Shown piece after piece: positions 8,978 to 18,713 of a stretch of DNA of 64,000 nucleotides. Made by a program: the position numbers and the translations under genes. The stretch covers positions 103,543 through 167,542 of the forward strand of contig JAVBWK010000003.1 in NCBI GenBank assembly GCA_036677505.1. Direction: 5' to 3'. This DNA comes from UBA2227 sp036677505 (GTDB taxonomy: Bacteria; Bacillota_I; Bacilli_A; Erysipelotrichales; Erysipelotrichaceae). How positions within the stretch are numbered: position 1 is the stretch's first letter; every line of letters starts with the position of its first letter. Below the pieces are notes generated by a model that made no database searches, was not told the origin of the DNA, and worked only from the letters and a program-made list of their open reading frames with translations.

Positions 8978-10459
8978 ATGGAAGAAGAAAACGTCAGAAT
9001 CAAACTGGAGCGCCACATCTGGCCGGATGAACGGGCTAACCGGAGGCGTAAGAAAATATTCGTAAGCACGGTCATCATTGCGATCGTTCTTTCCTTTGGC
9101 ATCGGATGGCTGTTTGGATCCTTTCTACAAACACCCATCACCATCAACAACTCCGGGAAGTACACCCGGTTGGATGCTATCATCGAAACCTTAGGCAACC
9201 AATGGTATTTTGGTAAGGATGTCGAAAATATTGAAGACTGGCTGCTTACCAATGCCATCAACGGCATGATCGATCTTAACGGAGACATCCACACCAGCTA
9301 TATGACCGCTGAGGAAGTTAAGGCATTCAACGACTCCATCGATATGGGATTTGTCGGTATCGGTGTTCAATATTACATGAGTGCCGATGGTTATCCGGTC
9401 GTCGAACGCGTGTTTAAAAACTCTCCGGCCGAAGAGTACGGGGTCATGCCCGGAGACATCATTTACACCGTAGATGGAGTCGATATCCAAGGCTTTGAAA
9501 CCGAAGAGATCGCCAACCGCGTTAAAGGTGAAGAAGGAACGAAAGTTACCATCGAGTTTTTACGTGCAGGAACCATTGTTAAGATAGAAATCATTCGCGG
9601 ACTGGTGAAAAACTCCGCTTTCGGACAGATCTTGAGCGGTAATGTCGGATACCTCGAAATTTACCAGTTCGGATCATCTACCACGCAGGAAGTTGTGAAC
9701 TATCTCAATGATATGAAAGACAAAAACGTATCGAAGCTGATTATTGATTTACGTGATAATGGCGGCGGATACTTAAATACGCTGATCGGCATTTCCAGTC
9801 TGTTACTGCCTAAAGATACAGTGGTCATCCGACAGGAATACAAAGACGGCAAAACCGAAATCGGCAAAACCGTGGGTGGTCAAATGACCAACTTTACGGA
9901 TATCGTCATTCTAGTCAACGGTAATACCGCCAGTGCTTCCGAAGTGCTGACTGCAGCTCTGCAAGAGCAGGCGGGCATAAAAGTCATCGGCACGAAAACT
10001 TATGGCAAAGGGACCGTACAGATTACCCGCCCATTCGCCGATGGCAGTGCACTGAAATTTACCAGCGCTCAATGGATGTCCCCCAACGGAAAAGCCATTC
10101 ACGGCGAAGGCATCACTCCGGATATCATTGTGGAGTTGCATCCGGTATTCTATTTCGACAAAATCGTTTTGGATGAAGGAGTCACTTACGGATTTGATCA
10201 GGTCGATGAAAGTGTTGCACTTGCTCAGCTGTCACTTGATTTCTTAGGTTACCAAGTCAATCGGACGGACGGATATTTCGATGCGTCGACTGTAAATGCC
10301 ATGATCCAATTCAGATCCGACTATAATCTTGAAGCGTCAGAACGCCTAGACAAGCAGGCTCTTCAGGTATTAACTACAGAAGTCATCCGTTTCTGGTTTA
10401 CCAATCGCGCACAATTAGATACACAATTACAGAAAGCCCTCGAACTCATCAATGAGTGA
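8978..10459 (+). CDS. S41 family carboxyl-terminal processing protease with PDZ and peptidoglycan-binding domains
   Basis: The 493-residue protein has a basic N-terminus and one membrane anchor (about 27-49), a PDZ domain (about 110-200, with GVMPGDIIYTVDG), the S41 protease core and a C-terminal peptidoglycan-binding-type repeat (about 405-470). The Ser-Lys-Gln triad is visible as Ser319 in NTASASE with Lys344 and Gln348 in YGKGTVQ, spaced as in B. subtilis CtpB. It should sit outside the cell membrane and trim proteins near their C-termini. Its last 8 bp overlap uvrB. A ctpB-uvrBA neighbourhood is also known in B. subtilis, although ctpB function there concerns spore signalling, which cannot be assumed here. 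Confidence 0.9.
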   Translation: MEEENVRIKLERHIWPDERANRRRKKIFVSTVIIAIVLSFGIGWLFGSFLQTPITINNSGKYTRLDAIIETLGNQWYFGKDVENIEDWLLTNAINGMIDLNGDIHTSYMTAEEVKAFNDSIDMGFVGIGVQYYMSADGYPVVERVFKNSPAEEYGVMPGDIIYTVDGVDIQGFETEEIANRVKGEEGTKVTIEFLRAGTIVKIEIIRGLVKNSAFGQILSGNVGYLEIYQFGSSTTQEVVNYLNDMKDKNVSKLIIDLRDNGGGYLNTLIGISSLLLPKDTVVIRQEYKDGKTEIGKTVGGQMTNFTDIVILVNGNTASASEVLTAALQEQAGIKVIGTKTYGKGTVQITRPFADGSALKFTSAQWMSPNGKAIHGEGITPDIIVELHPVFYFDKIVLDEGVTYGFDQVDESVALAQLSLDFLGYQVNRTDGYFDASTVNAMIQFRSDYNLEASERLDKQALQVLTTEVIRFWFTNRAQLDTQLQKALELINE

Positions 10460-12428
10460 TCAACGGTTTCAACTGGTCTCCAATTTTGAACCGAAAGGAG
10501 ATCAACCCAAAGCGATTGAACAACTGGTCGAAGGATTAAGACAAAATAAAAAAGCTCAGGTTCTTTTGGGTGCTACCGGCACCGGAAAGACCTTTACCGT
10601 TTCGCAGGTCATCGCCCAAGTTAACCGACCGACCCTGGTCTTGGTACATAACAAAACCCTTGCCGGTCAGTTATATTCGGAATTTAAAGAACTCTTCCCG
10701 CATAACCGGGTCGAGTATTTTGTCTCAAATTTTGATTACTATCAGCCTGAGGCTTATATGCCCAGAACCGATACGTATATCGAGAAAAATGCGATGATTA
10801 ACGCGGAGCTAGACATGCTGCGACTGTCATCAATCAACAGCATCCTTTCGCGAAGAGATACGATCGTCGTTGCTTCGGTCGCCTGTATTTATGCATCCAG
10901 CGATCCTGAATTATATCGGGATATGTTTTTTACGTTACGTGTTGAAGAGAAGATCGACCGCCAGCAGTTGCTACACCGACTGGTCGAACGTCAGTATCAG
11001 CGCAATGACATGGAACAGGCCCGCGGTACTTTCCGGGTACGCGGAGATGTCATTGAAATATGCCTTGGGTATACTGATGCATTTATTTTGCGCATCGAAA
11101 TGTTTGATAATGAGATTGAACGCATCACCGAAGTCGATCCGATCACCGGAAAGATTTTAAATGCTTACTCTCTGTATCATATTTTCCCGGCCAACGAATA
11201 TGCCCGTAATAAAGAGCAGATTTTGCGGGCGTGCAATGACATCCAGGCTGAACTTGATCAGCGATTGATCGAGTTGGAAAAAGAAGGGAAACTGCTTGAG
11301 AAGCAACGTTTGGAACAGCGGACCCGCTATGATTTGGAGGCGTTGCGAGAGTTCGGGTTCTGCCCGGGGATCGAAAACTACTCCCGCCATATCGACGGTC
11401 GTGCCGAAGGACAACGCCCATTTACCTTTTTTGACTTCTTCCCAAAGGACTTCCTGTTTGTCGTGGATGAATCTCACGTCAGCATCCCGCAGGTCCGCGG
11501 CATGTACAACGGTGACCGTTCACGTAAAGAAGTATTGGTTGAATACGGATTCAGACTGCCATCTGCCCTGGATAACCGACCGCTGAAATTTCACGAGTTC
11601 GAACAGCTGACACCGCAGACGATTTTTGTATCTGCAACTCCGGGAGATTATGAAACCAATCTGACCAACGGCGAAATCGTCGAACAGATCATCCGTCCGA
11701 CCGGTCTGCTTGATCCCCAGATCGAAGTCAAACCGACCCGAGGACAAATCGATGATTTGGTCGATCAGATCCGCTTGCGCATGAGTAAGAATCAGCGGGT
11801 GCTGATTACGACACTGACTGTAAAAATGGCCGAAGAACTGACCGGATATTTAAAGAAGTTACATTTGAATGTAGCTTACTTACATCATGAAACAAAAACC
11901 TTGGAGCGTATCGAAATCATTCGGGAACTGCGCAAAGGCAAGTACGACGTGTTGGTCGGAATCAATCTGTTGCGCGAAGGTCTGGATATTCCGGAAGTAT
12001 CGTTGGTAGCGATTTTGGATGCGGACAAGGAAGGATTCTTGCGCTCGACCCGATCACTGATTCAAACGATCGGACGGGCTGCCCGTAACAGTGAGGGGAA
12101 AGTCATCTTATATGCGGATCATATGACCGATTCGATGAATAATGCCATCAATGAAACCAACCGCCGCCGAGCCGTACAAGAAAAGTTCAATCTGGAAAAC
12201 AATATCACACCTAAGACGATCGTCAAAGAAATCCGCGATTCGATCCGTGGCAAAGAAACGCAGGAAATGACGGCGAAGCTGTTGAAGAAAAAAGGCAAAG
12301 CCAGCAAGAAGGAGCGAGACGAAGTTATCCGCCAACTGGAAAAGGAAATGCACGAAGCAGCCCGTGTCCTTGATTTTGAACGCGCGGCCCAGCTTCGCGA
12401 TATTATCATCGAAATGAGAGCAGAATAA
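10452..12428 (+). CDS. uvrB: Excinuclease ABC subunit B
   Basis: UvrB, 658 residues, is the helicase-like subunit that receives damaged DNA from UvrA and hands it to UvrC. Walker A GATGTGKT lies near residues 39-46, the beta-hairpin segment includes YYQPEAYMP, later helicase motifs include DESH and QTIGRAARN, and the C-terminal UVR motif (EKEMHEAARVLDFERAAQLRD region) binds UvrC. The ATG overlaps the end of the protease gene by 8 bp, so translation is likely coupled. uvrA follows after 82 bp with a separate promoter-like sequence. Confidence 0.97.
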   Translation: MSDQRFQLVSNFEPKGDQPKAIEQLVEGLRQNKKAQVLLGATGTGKTFTVSQVIAQVNRPTLVLVHNKTLAGQLYSEFKELFPHNRVEYFVSNFDYYQPEAYMPRTDTYIEKNAMINAELDMLRLSSINSILSRRDTIVVASVACIYASSDPELYRDMFFTLRVEEKIDRQQLLHRLVERQYQRNDMEQARGTFRVRGDVIEICLGYTDAFILRIEMFDNEIERITEVDPITGKILNAYSLYHIFPANEYARNKEQILRACNDIQAELDQRLIELEKEGKLLEKQRLEQRTRYDLEALREFGFCPGIENYSRHIDGRAEGQRPFTFFDFFPKDFLFVVDESHVSIPQVRGMYNGDRSRKEVLVEYGFRLPSALDNRPLKFHEFEQLTPQTIFVSATPGDYETNLTNGEIVEQIIRPTGLLDPQIEVKPTRGQIDDLVDQIRLRMSKNQRVLITTLTVKMAEELTGYLKKLHLNVAYLHHETKTLERIEIIRELRKGKYDVLVGINLLREGLDIPEVSLVAILDADKEGFLRSTRSLIQTIGRAARNSEGKVILYADHMTDSMNNAINETNRRRAVQEKFNLENNITPKTIVKEIRDSIRGKETQEMTAKLLKKKGKASKKERDEVIRQLEKEMHEAARVLDFERAAQLRDIIIEMRAE

Positions 12429-12446
12429 ACCGGGGCAACCCGGTTT
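12427..12446 (+). terminator. Weak GCAA-loop hairpin after uvrB
   Basis: An 8-bp stem AAACCGGG/CCCGGTTT with a GCAA loop overlaps the uvrB stop codon. The sequence after it (GTGTCTTGC) is not a clean T run, so termination may be partial. Confidence 0.45.
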
Positions 12447-12457
12447 GTGTCTTGCAT

Positions 12458-12486
12458 TTCAAAACAATAAGGTTATCATGTATAAT
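12458..12486 (+). promoter_or_regulatory. Promoter for uvrA
   Basis: TTCAAA (12458-12463) and a perfect TATAAT (12481-12486) are spaced by 17 bp. No clear SOS (LexA) box of the B. subtilis type was seen near uvrB or uvrA. Confidence 0.5.
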
Positions 12487-12510
12487 GTATAAGGTTAAGG
12501 TGGAATGAAT

Positions 12511-15354
12511 ATGAAACAAGATGTCATACATATCAAGGGAGCCCGAGTCAATAATCTCAAGAATATCGACTTGGACATCCCTCGTAATAAACTGGTCATT
12601 ATGACCGGACTTTCCGGTTCCGGAAAAACATCGCTGGCTTTCGACACGATTTACGCGGAAGGTCAGCGCCGCTACGTTGAATCACTGAGCGCTTATGCGC
12701 GTCAGTTTTTAGGTAATACAGAAAAGCCGGATGTCGATCTGATCGAAGGTCTATCCCCGGCGATTTCCATTGATCAGAAAACCACCAGCAACAATCCGCG
12801 TTCCACGGTAGGTACCGTGACCGAAATATACGATTATCTGAGATTGTTGTATGCGCGCATCGGAACACCCTACTGTCCGACCCATCACACGCCGATTCAG
12901 TCTCAGACGATCAAGCAGATGCTCGAGCGGGTATCCGAACTGCCCGATCAGACCCGGATTCAGATCTTGGCTCCAATCCTGAGACAACAAAAAGGTACAC
13001 ACAAAGACCTCTTCGAAAAACTTCTGAAAGAAGGTTTTGTCCGGGTGCGCGTCAACGGTGAAGTGCACATGCTGGAAGAAGACATCGTTCTTGAGAAGAA
13101 CAAGAAACATGATATCGATGTCTTGGTTGACCGGATCATTAAATCAGATGAGAACAAGACCCGATTACATGATTCCTTAGAAACGGCATTGCGACTGGCG
13201 GATGGACTGGCCATTGTGTCGACCCCTGAACAGGAAATGCTGTTTTCACAGCGCTATGCCTGTACGGAATGCGGCTTTGCGGTTGCCCGACTGGAACCCC
13301 GGCTTTTCTCATTCAACTCTCCGTTAGGCGCATGTGAAACATGCAAAGGACTCGGAGTCACTCAGAAAGTCGATGTCGATTATCTGATCCCAGATCGAAA
13401 CAAAAGCATCCGTCAGGGCGGGATCACCTATTATAAGAACATCGTCGACAGCGAGAATCTCGAATGGCAGGTTTTCAAGACCCTGTGTGATCATTATCAT
13501 ATCGATATGCGCAAGCCGATCAGACAACTGACCGACAAAGAACTGAACATTCTTTTGTATGGTTCAAAAGAACCGATTTCCTATAGTATATCCTCGCGCT
13601 CCGGAAACACCTTTTCAAGAAATGATTATATCGAAGGCGTAGCCACCCTGATCGAACGGCGGTTTATGGAAACGACCTCGCAGATGTCCCGCGAGTGGTA
13701 TGCCAGTTTCATGTCAGAATCCACCTGTGAAACTTGCAAAGGACGCCGTCTGAATGAGATGGCCTTATGTGTGCATGTCGGAATCAAAAACATTAACGAA
13801 TGGACGCAGATGTCCGTAAAAAATGCCCTTTCCTATATGGAAGAGTTACAGTTGGGTCCGATGCAAACCGAAATCGCCCGATTGGTGCTCAAAGAAATCA
13901 AAGAACGACTGGAGTTTCTCAAGGATGTCGGACTGGAATATCTGACTTTGGATCGGATTGCCGGAAGTTTGTCTGGCGGTGAAGCACAGCGCATCCGCCT
14001 GGCAACACAAATCGGCTCACGTCTGACCGGTGTTCTATATGTGCTGGATGAACCTTCCATCGGACTGCATCAGCGGGATAATGCCAAACTTATAAGAACA
14101 TTAAAAAGTATGCGTGACTTAGGAAATTCGCTGATCGTTGTGGAACACGATGAAGAAACGATGATGGCATCTGATTGGATCGTGGATATCGGTCCGGGCG
14201 CCGGGGAGCATGGCGGTGAAGTAATTGCCAACGGCACTCCTCAAGAAGTCATGAATAATCCCGATTCCATCACCGGACAGTACTTATCCGGCAAGATGTT
14301 CATTCCGACTCCGACCACCCGAAGCAAGGGGAACGGTCAGTCGCTGAAAGTGATCAAGGCCAGAGAAAATAACTTAAAAGATGTAACGGTTGAGTTTCCG
14401 CTCAATACCTTTATAGCGGTGACCGGGGTCAGCGGTAGCGGGAAATCTTCGCTGGTCAATGAAGTACTGTGTAAAACGCTTCAACATTATTTAGGCAGAG
14501 CGAAAATCAAGCCTGGGGCAGTCGATAAGGTTCTGGGACTTGAGTATATTGATAAAGTCATCGAAATCGATCAGGACCCGATCGGACGCACCCCTCGTTC
14601 CAACCCGGTTACCTATACCGGAATTTTCGATGATATCCGGGATCTGTTTGCTCTGACTCCGGAAGCAAAAGTCCGTGGGTACGATAAGGGCAGGTTCTCC
14701 TTCAATGTCCGTGGCGGACGCTGCGAACTTTGTCAGGGAGATGGTGTCAAACGCATTTCCATGCATTTTCTGCCGGATGTTTTCGTGCCGTGTGAAGAAT
14801 GTGAAGGTAAGCGGTATAACGAGGAAACCCTGCAAGTCACATATAAAGGGAAGAACATTTTTGAGATCTTGGAAATGAGCGTTGAAGATGCAATTGATTT
14901 CTTTGCCAATGTGCACAAGATCAAACACCGCTTACAAACCCTGATGGATGTTGGCTTAGGCTATATCAAACTGGGGCAGCCGGCAACCACATTGTCCGGA
15001 GGGGAAGCTCAACGGGTCAAACTGGCCAGCGAGCTTCAGCGCAGAGCTACGGGTAAGACTGTGTTTATCCTCGATGAACCGACGACCGGACTTCACAGTC
15101 ATGATGTGGCAAAACTTTTGAAAGTATTACAAAGAATCGTGGAAAATGGCGATACGGTCATTGTCATTGAGCATAATCTTGATATTATTAAATCAGCGGA
15201 TGTTATTATAGATATCGGACCGGAAGGCGGCGATGATGGCGGAACGATCCTGTGCACAGGAACTCCTGAGCAAGTTGCGAATCATCCGACCAGTTATACC
15301 GGTCAGTATCTGAGACACTTATTTGAGAAAAAGGAGGTACGACATGACATTTGA
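12511..15354 (+). CDS. uvrA: Excinuclease ABC subunit A
   Basis: UvrA, 947 residues from this start, is the damage-sensing dimeric ABC ATPase of nucleotide excision repair. Two ATP-binding modules are visible, with Walker A GLSGSGKTS and GVSGSGKSS and signatures SLSGGEAQR and TLSGGEAQR, plus zinc-binding Cys pairs (CTECGF, CETCKG, CELCQGDG, CEECEG). An ATG 6 bp upstream sits only one base from the AAGGTGG ribosome site, so the ATG at 12511 is preferred; it also matches the usual UvrA N-terminus. The 3' end overlaps the hprK start by 11 bp. Confidence 0.97.
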   Translation: MKQDVIHIKGARVNNLKNIDLDIPRNKLVIMTGLSGSGKTSLAFDTIYAEGQRRYVESLSAYARQFLGNTEKPDVDLIEGLSPAISIDQKTTSNNPRSTVGTVTEIYDYLRLLYARIGTPYCPTHHTPIQSQTIKQMLERVSELPDQTRIQILAPILRQQKGTHKDLFEKLLKEGFVRVRVNGEVHMLEEDIVLEKNKKHDIDVLVDRIIKSDENKTRLHDSLETALRLADGLAIVSTPEQEMLFSQRYACTECGFAVARLEPRLFSFNSPLGACETCKGLGVTQKVDVDYLIPDRNKSIRQGGITYYKNIVDSENLEWQVFKTLCDHYHIDMRKPIRQLTDKELNILLYGSKEPISYSISSRSGNTFSRNDYIEGVATLIERRFMETTSQMSREWYASFMSESTCETCKGRRLNEMALCVHVGIKNINEWTQMSVKNALSYMEELQLGPMQTEIARLVLKEIKERLEFLKDVGLEYLTLDRIAGSLSGGEAQRIRLATQIGSRLTGVLYVLDEPSIGLHQRDNAKLIRTLKSMRDLGNSLIVVEHDEETMMASDWIVDIGPGAGEHGGEVIANGTPQEVMNNPDSITGQYLSGKMFIPTPTTRSKGNGQSLKVIKARENNLKDVTVEFPLNTFIAVTGVSGSGKSSLVNEVLCKTLQHYLGRAKIKPGAVDKVLGLEYIDKVIEIDQDPIGRTPRSNPVTYTGIFDDIRDLFALTPEAKVRGYDKGRFSFNVRGGRCELCQGDGVKRISMHFLPDVFVPCEECEGKRYNEETLQVTYKGKNIFEILEMSVEDAIDFFANVHKIKHRLQTLMDVGLGYIKLGQPATTLSGGEAQRVKLASELQRRATGKTVFILDEPTTGLHSHDVAKLLKVLQRIVENGDTVIVIEHNLDIIKSADVIIDIGPEGGDDGGTILCTGTPEQVANHPTSYTGQYLRHLFEKKEVRHDI

Positions 15355-16294
15355 AGCAAAATGCACGATGCGGGAAGTCAAGAATTACTTCCAATTTGAG
15401 CAGATAACCGGCAATGACGAATCCTTAAACCGCTGGGTCGTTGTACCGGACTTAAACCGGCCGGGACTTGAACTCACCGGATTTTTCGAACATACCGAAC
15501 CTCGGCGCATCGTAATTATGGGTGATAAGGAAATGGCCTATATCGAAACTATTTCAGCAGAGCAGCAGCGCTATGTTTTTGACCGACTGACCGACGGATG
15601 GACGCCGGCCATCATTTTGGCCCGGGATTACGCCTGTCCGCCCATTCTCAAAGAAATCGCAGCCTATAAGAATTTTCCGATTTTTGCTTCAGAGCAAAAG
15701 ACCTATCGACTGATGGTCGATATCATCAGCTTTCTTGATGAACATCTGTCGCCGACGGACAATGTCCATGGCGTATTGATCAGTGTATTTGGCAAAGGCG
15801 TTCTGATTACCGGGGAAAGCGGCATGGGCAAGTCCGAAACCGCTCTGGAACTCATCCGCAAAGGGCATGTCCTTGTTTCCGATGATCGCGTCGATGTGCG
15901 CAGGGTTCACAACACCATCGTCGGTTATGCGCCGGAACTTTTGAAAGGATTGTTGGAACTGCGCGGGATCGGAATCATCGATGTGGCCAGAATGTTTGGG
16001 GCATCTTCTTTGTTAGACAGCGCTCGAATCGACTTTGTGGTCTATTTGGAGAAGTGGGATGACAAAAAAGATTACAAGCGCGTCGGTATTGAGACCAATA
16101 AGGTGATGACCATGCTGGATATCGATGTTCCGCAACTGCTGTTTCCGGTTAAAGAAGGTCGAAACCTTGCTGTGCTCATCGAAGCGGCTGTGACTGATTT
16201 TACCTTAAAAGACAAAGGCTTTGATGCCGGAAGTGATTTTGATCGTCGGGTGTTTGAGTACATCGAACGTCAAAATCGAATGAATAAGGAATAA
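15344..16294 (+). CDS. hprK: HPr kinase/phosphorylase
   Basis: HprK/P (316 residues) phosphorylates Ser46 of HPr with ATP or PPi and reverses the reaction with phosphate, releasing PPi; it sets carbon catabolite repression in Bacillota. The C-terminal kinase domain carries Walker A GESGMGKSE (157-165), a VHG His (142) and the HprK/P signature LELRGIGIIDVARMFG. The start at 15344 has an ideal AAGGAGG at 15331-15337; the in-frame codon 21 bp upstream lies before that site. It overlaps uvrA by 11 bp and is followed 10 bp later by the Lgt-phosphatase fusion, in the same order as B. subtilis hprK-lgt-ppaX. Confidence 0.96.
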   Translation: MTFEAKCTMREVKNYFQFEQITGNDESLNRWVVVPDLNRPGLELTGFFEHTEPRRIVIMGDKEMAYIETISAEQQRYVFDRLTDGWTPAIILARDYACPPILKEIAAYKNFPIFASEQKTYRLMVDIISFLDEHLSPTDNVHGVLISVFGKGVLITGESGMGKSETALELIRKGHVLVSDDRVDVRRVHNTIVGYAPELLKGLLELRGIGIIDVARMFGASSLLDSARIDFVVYLEKWDDKKDYKRVGIETNKVMTMLDIDVPQLLFPVKEGRNLAVLIEAAVTDFTLKDKGFDAGSDFDRRVFEYIERQNRMNKE

Positions 16295-16304
16295 TGGAGG
16301 CTAT

Positions 16305-17759
16305 ATGAAATTCTTTCCTGATTTACAGACATTCTTAGATATCGGACCGATATCGATCAAATGGTATGCCGTATTGATATTGACAGGGGCATATTTGGCT
16401 TATTACCTCAGTTACCGAAACCTAAAGAAAATGGGATATTCATCGGATTTGACCGACAATCTTTTTTTCGGAGCTTTGCTCAGCGGAGTCATCGGTGCCC
16501 GTATCTGGTATGTGCTTTTCTCTGATTTGAACTATTACTTAAGCCGACCGCTGGAAATCCTGATGACGTGGCAAGGGGGATTGGCTATTCAAGGAGGACT
16601 CTTTGGCGGTGTATTGTTTGGTTTATGGTTTGTTCGCCGACATAAGATCAACTTCTTGAGGATTGCGGATGGCATTGTCCCCAACATCCTGGTTGCACAG
16701 GCTATCGGCCGATGGGGAAATTTCCTCAACCAAGAAGCTTATGGCAGAGTTGTGGAAGAATCCTTTTACAATGGTTGGCCGCAACTCATTAAGGATCAGA
16801 TGTTTATTGCCGGCCAGTTCAGAGAGCCAACATTCTTTTACGAGAGTTCTCTCAATATCCTGGGATTCTTATTGATCGTATTGGTTTTAAAGAAATTCTC
16901 GAAACCCAAACGCGGTGATTTGGTCTATGCCTATCTGATGTGGTATGGGGTGACACGCTTCTTTATTGAAGGATTGCGTTCGGACAGCCTGATGTTTATG
17001 GGGCTGCGTTCAGCCCAACTGGTTTCCATCGCCTTTCTGATTGTCGGAATACTTGGTACTGTGGGTATTTTCAGAAAAATGGTCAAACGGGAAAAACCGA
17101 TTGTCCTGTTTGATTTTGACGGAACGCTGATGGACACGGAACCGGCCATCATTGAAAGTTACAAACAGGTGTTTAGAAAATATGCGCCGGAACTGAATAT
17201 TACCCGGGAAATGGAACTGTCATTTTTGGGACCCACTCTGTGGGAAACCTTTGGCAAGTATCTTCCTAACGAGTCAGCGGACAAACTGGTCGAAGAATAT
17301 CGGACGATAAACTTTGAATTACATAAAACTCATGTACAACCGATGGATGGTGCCATTTCTCTATTAAAAGATTTGAAAGAGCAGGGATATCAACTCGGAA
17401 TTGTTTCCAGTAAACTGACCGATGCGATCGAACTGGGATTGAATATGTTTGATATGAAACAGTATTTCGATGTGATCATCGGACTAGAACAAGTCCAAAA
17501 ACACAAACCCGATCCTCAGGGGCTCTTTGAAGCCTGCAAGAAACTGGGCAAGGGCCACGATTCAGCGATTTACGTCGGCGATACCGTCGGGGATATCAAC
17601 GCCGGAATCAATGCCGGCATGTTTACGATTGCTTTTGCGGCTGACACTGAACGTAAAGAGATGTTTGAGAAACTGAAACCGACACGTTTGATCACTTCGC
17701 TAAGCGAAATAAATGAAGTGTTGAAGGAGGATGTCGAATGGACGTACAGTACGATGTAA
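16305..17759 (+). CDS. lgt: Lgt-PpaX-type fusion: prolipoprotein diacylglyceryl transferase joined to a HAD phosphatase
   Basis: Residues 1-260 are Lgt, a multi-pass membrane enzyme that moves diacylglycerol from phosphatidylglycerol to the lipobox Cys of prolipoproteins. TWQGGLAIQGG, GRWGNFLNQEAYG and REPTFFYES are seen, with about seven membrane segments. After a linker of only a few residues, residues 265-484 form a HAD phosphatase with LFDFDGTL (nucleophile Asp270, Asp272), a Ser in VSSK, Lys in HKPDP and VGDTVGDINAG. In B. subtilis ppaX, a pyrophosphatase that removes PPi made by HprK/P, lies just after lgt, so the C-terminal half is probably that enzyme. The frame is continuous with no sign of an internal stop. 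The gene overlaps trxB by 22 bp. Confidence 0.9.
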   Translation: MKFFPDLQTFLDIGPISIKWYAVLILTGAYLAYYLSYRNLKKMGYSSDLTDNLFFGALLSGVIGARIWYVLFSDLNYYLSRPLEILMTWQGGLAIQGGLFGGVLFGLWFVRRHKINFLRIADGIVPNILVAQAIGRWGNFLNQEAYGRVVEESFYNGWPQLIKDQMFIAGQFREPTFFYESSLNILGFLLIVLVLKKFSKPKRGDLVYAYLMWYGVTRFFIEGLRSDSLMFMGLRSAQLVSIAFLIVGILGTVGIFRKMVKREKPIVLFDFDGTLMDTEPAIIESYKQVFRKYAPELNITREMELSFLGPTLWETFGKYLPNESADKLVEEYRTINFELHKTHVQPMDGAISLLKDLKEQGYQLGIVSSKLTDAIELGLNMFDMKQYFDVIIGLEQVQKHKPDPQGLFEACKKLGKGHDSAIYVGDTVGDINAGINAGMFTIAFAADTERKEMFEKLKPTRLITSLSEINEVLKEDVEWTYSTM

Positions 17760-18670
17760 TCATCATCGGAGCCGGACCTGCCGGAATGACGGCAGCTGTT
17801 TATGCTACGCGGGCAGGACTGAAAGCGATGATGCTGGAACCGGAAGCCCCGGGCGGCAAGCTGGTTAAAACATTTGAAATCAGCAACTGGCCGGGCATGA
17901 AAACGGTCGCCGGCGTGGATTTGGCGATGCAGATGTTTGAACATTCAACGGAATACGGATGTGAATATAATTATGGTCGGGTCATGCGGGTGGAAACGGA
18001 AGGTAAGATCCGTAAAGTCATATGCGATGATGGGAATGTTTATACGGCACATGCTGTGATTCTGGCTACCGGTACAGTTGAGAAGAAGTTGGGATTGGAT
18101 CACGAAGAGCGTCTTACCGGACGCGGTATTTCATATTGCGCTGTATGTGATGGGGCATTTTACAAGGACAAGATCGTGACGGTCATCGGCGGTGGTAATT
18201 CAGCACTGGAAGAAGCCTTGTATCTGACGCAGTTTGCATCGCATGTACGAATCGTAATCCGTCGGGATGTGTTCCGTGCGGAACCGCACACGCAGGATCT
18301 GGTCAGAAAGCATCCGAAGATCGAAGTAATTACTAAACATGTTCCTGTCGCTTATCAGGAAGAAAACGGGAAAATCAGCGGAATCGTTTTGATGAACGTG
18401 GATACCAAAGAAAAGACGTCTTATCCGACTTCTGCGGTATTCCCTTATATCGGTTCGACTCCGGCAACGCAGGCCGTTGCGCATTTAAAGATTACCGATG
18501 ATGAAGGTTATCTGATCGTCAATGAAAAGATGGAAACGGCGGTTGCGGGTGTATACGGAGCCGGTGATGTGTGCTCAAAGAATCTTCGCCAGATCGTGAC
18601 AGCAGTGGGTGACGGAGCAATTGCGGCACAACAGATTTTTCACTATATTCAGGAATTGAACCACGAATAG
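17738..18670 (+). CDS. trxB: Thioredoxin reductase
   Basis: A 310-residue low-molecular-weight NADPH-dependent flavoprotein that keeps thioredoxin reduced in the cytoplasm. It has the FAD motif GAGPAGMTAA at the N-terminus, the redox pair CAVC (Cys134/Cys137), the NADPH motif GGGNSALEEA and the C-terminal FAD segment GAGDVCSKNLRQIVTA. AAGGAGG lies shortly before the ATG, and the start is inside the end of the lgt fusion gene. Confidence 0.95.
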   Translation: MDVQYDVIIIGAGPAGMTAAVYATRAGLKAMMLEPEAPGGKLVKTFEISNWPGMKTVAGVDLAMQMFEHSTEYGCEYNYGRVMRVETEGKIRKVICDDGNVYTAHAVILATGTVEKKLGLDHEERLTGRGISYCAVCDGAFYKDKIVTVIGGGNSALEEALYLTQFASHVRIVIRRDVFRAEPHTQDLVRKHPKIEVITKHVPVAYQEENGKISGIVLMNVDTKEKTSYPTSAVFPYIGSTPATQAVAHLKITDDEGYLIVNEKMETAVAGVYGAGDVCSKNLRQIVTAVGDGAIAAQQIFHYIQELNHE

Positions 18671-18713
18671 AAAAAACCAGCCTGTTTCTGTTACAATAGT
18701 GGCGAGGTATCCT

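Noticed and set aside
16305..17759. Lgt-phosphatase fusion as a sequencing frameshift artefact
   Set aside because: The frame is continuous, the Lgt end and HAD start are both complete, and no ribosome site or start codon suited to a separate gene is seen at the junction.
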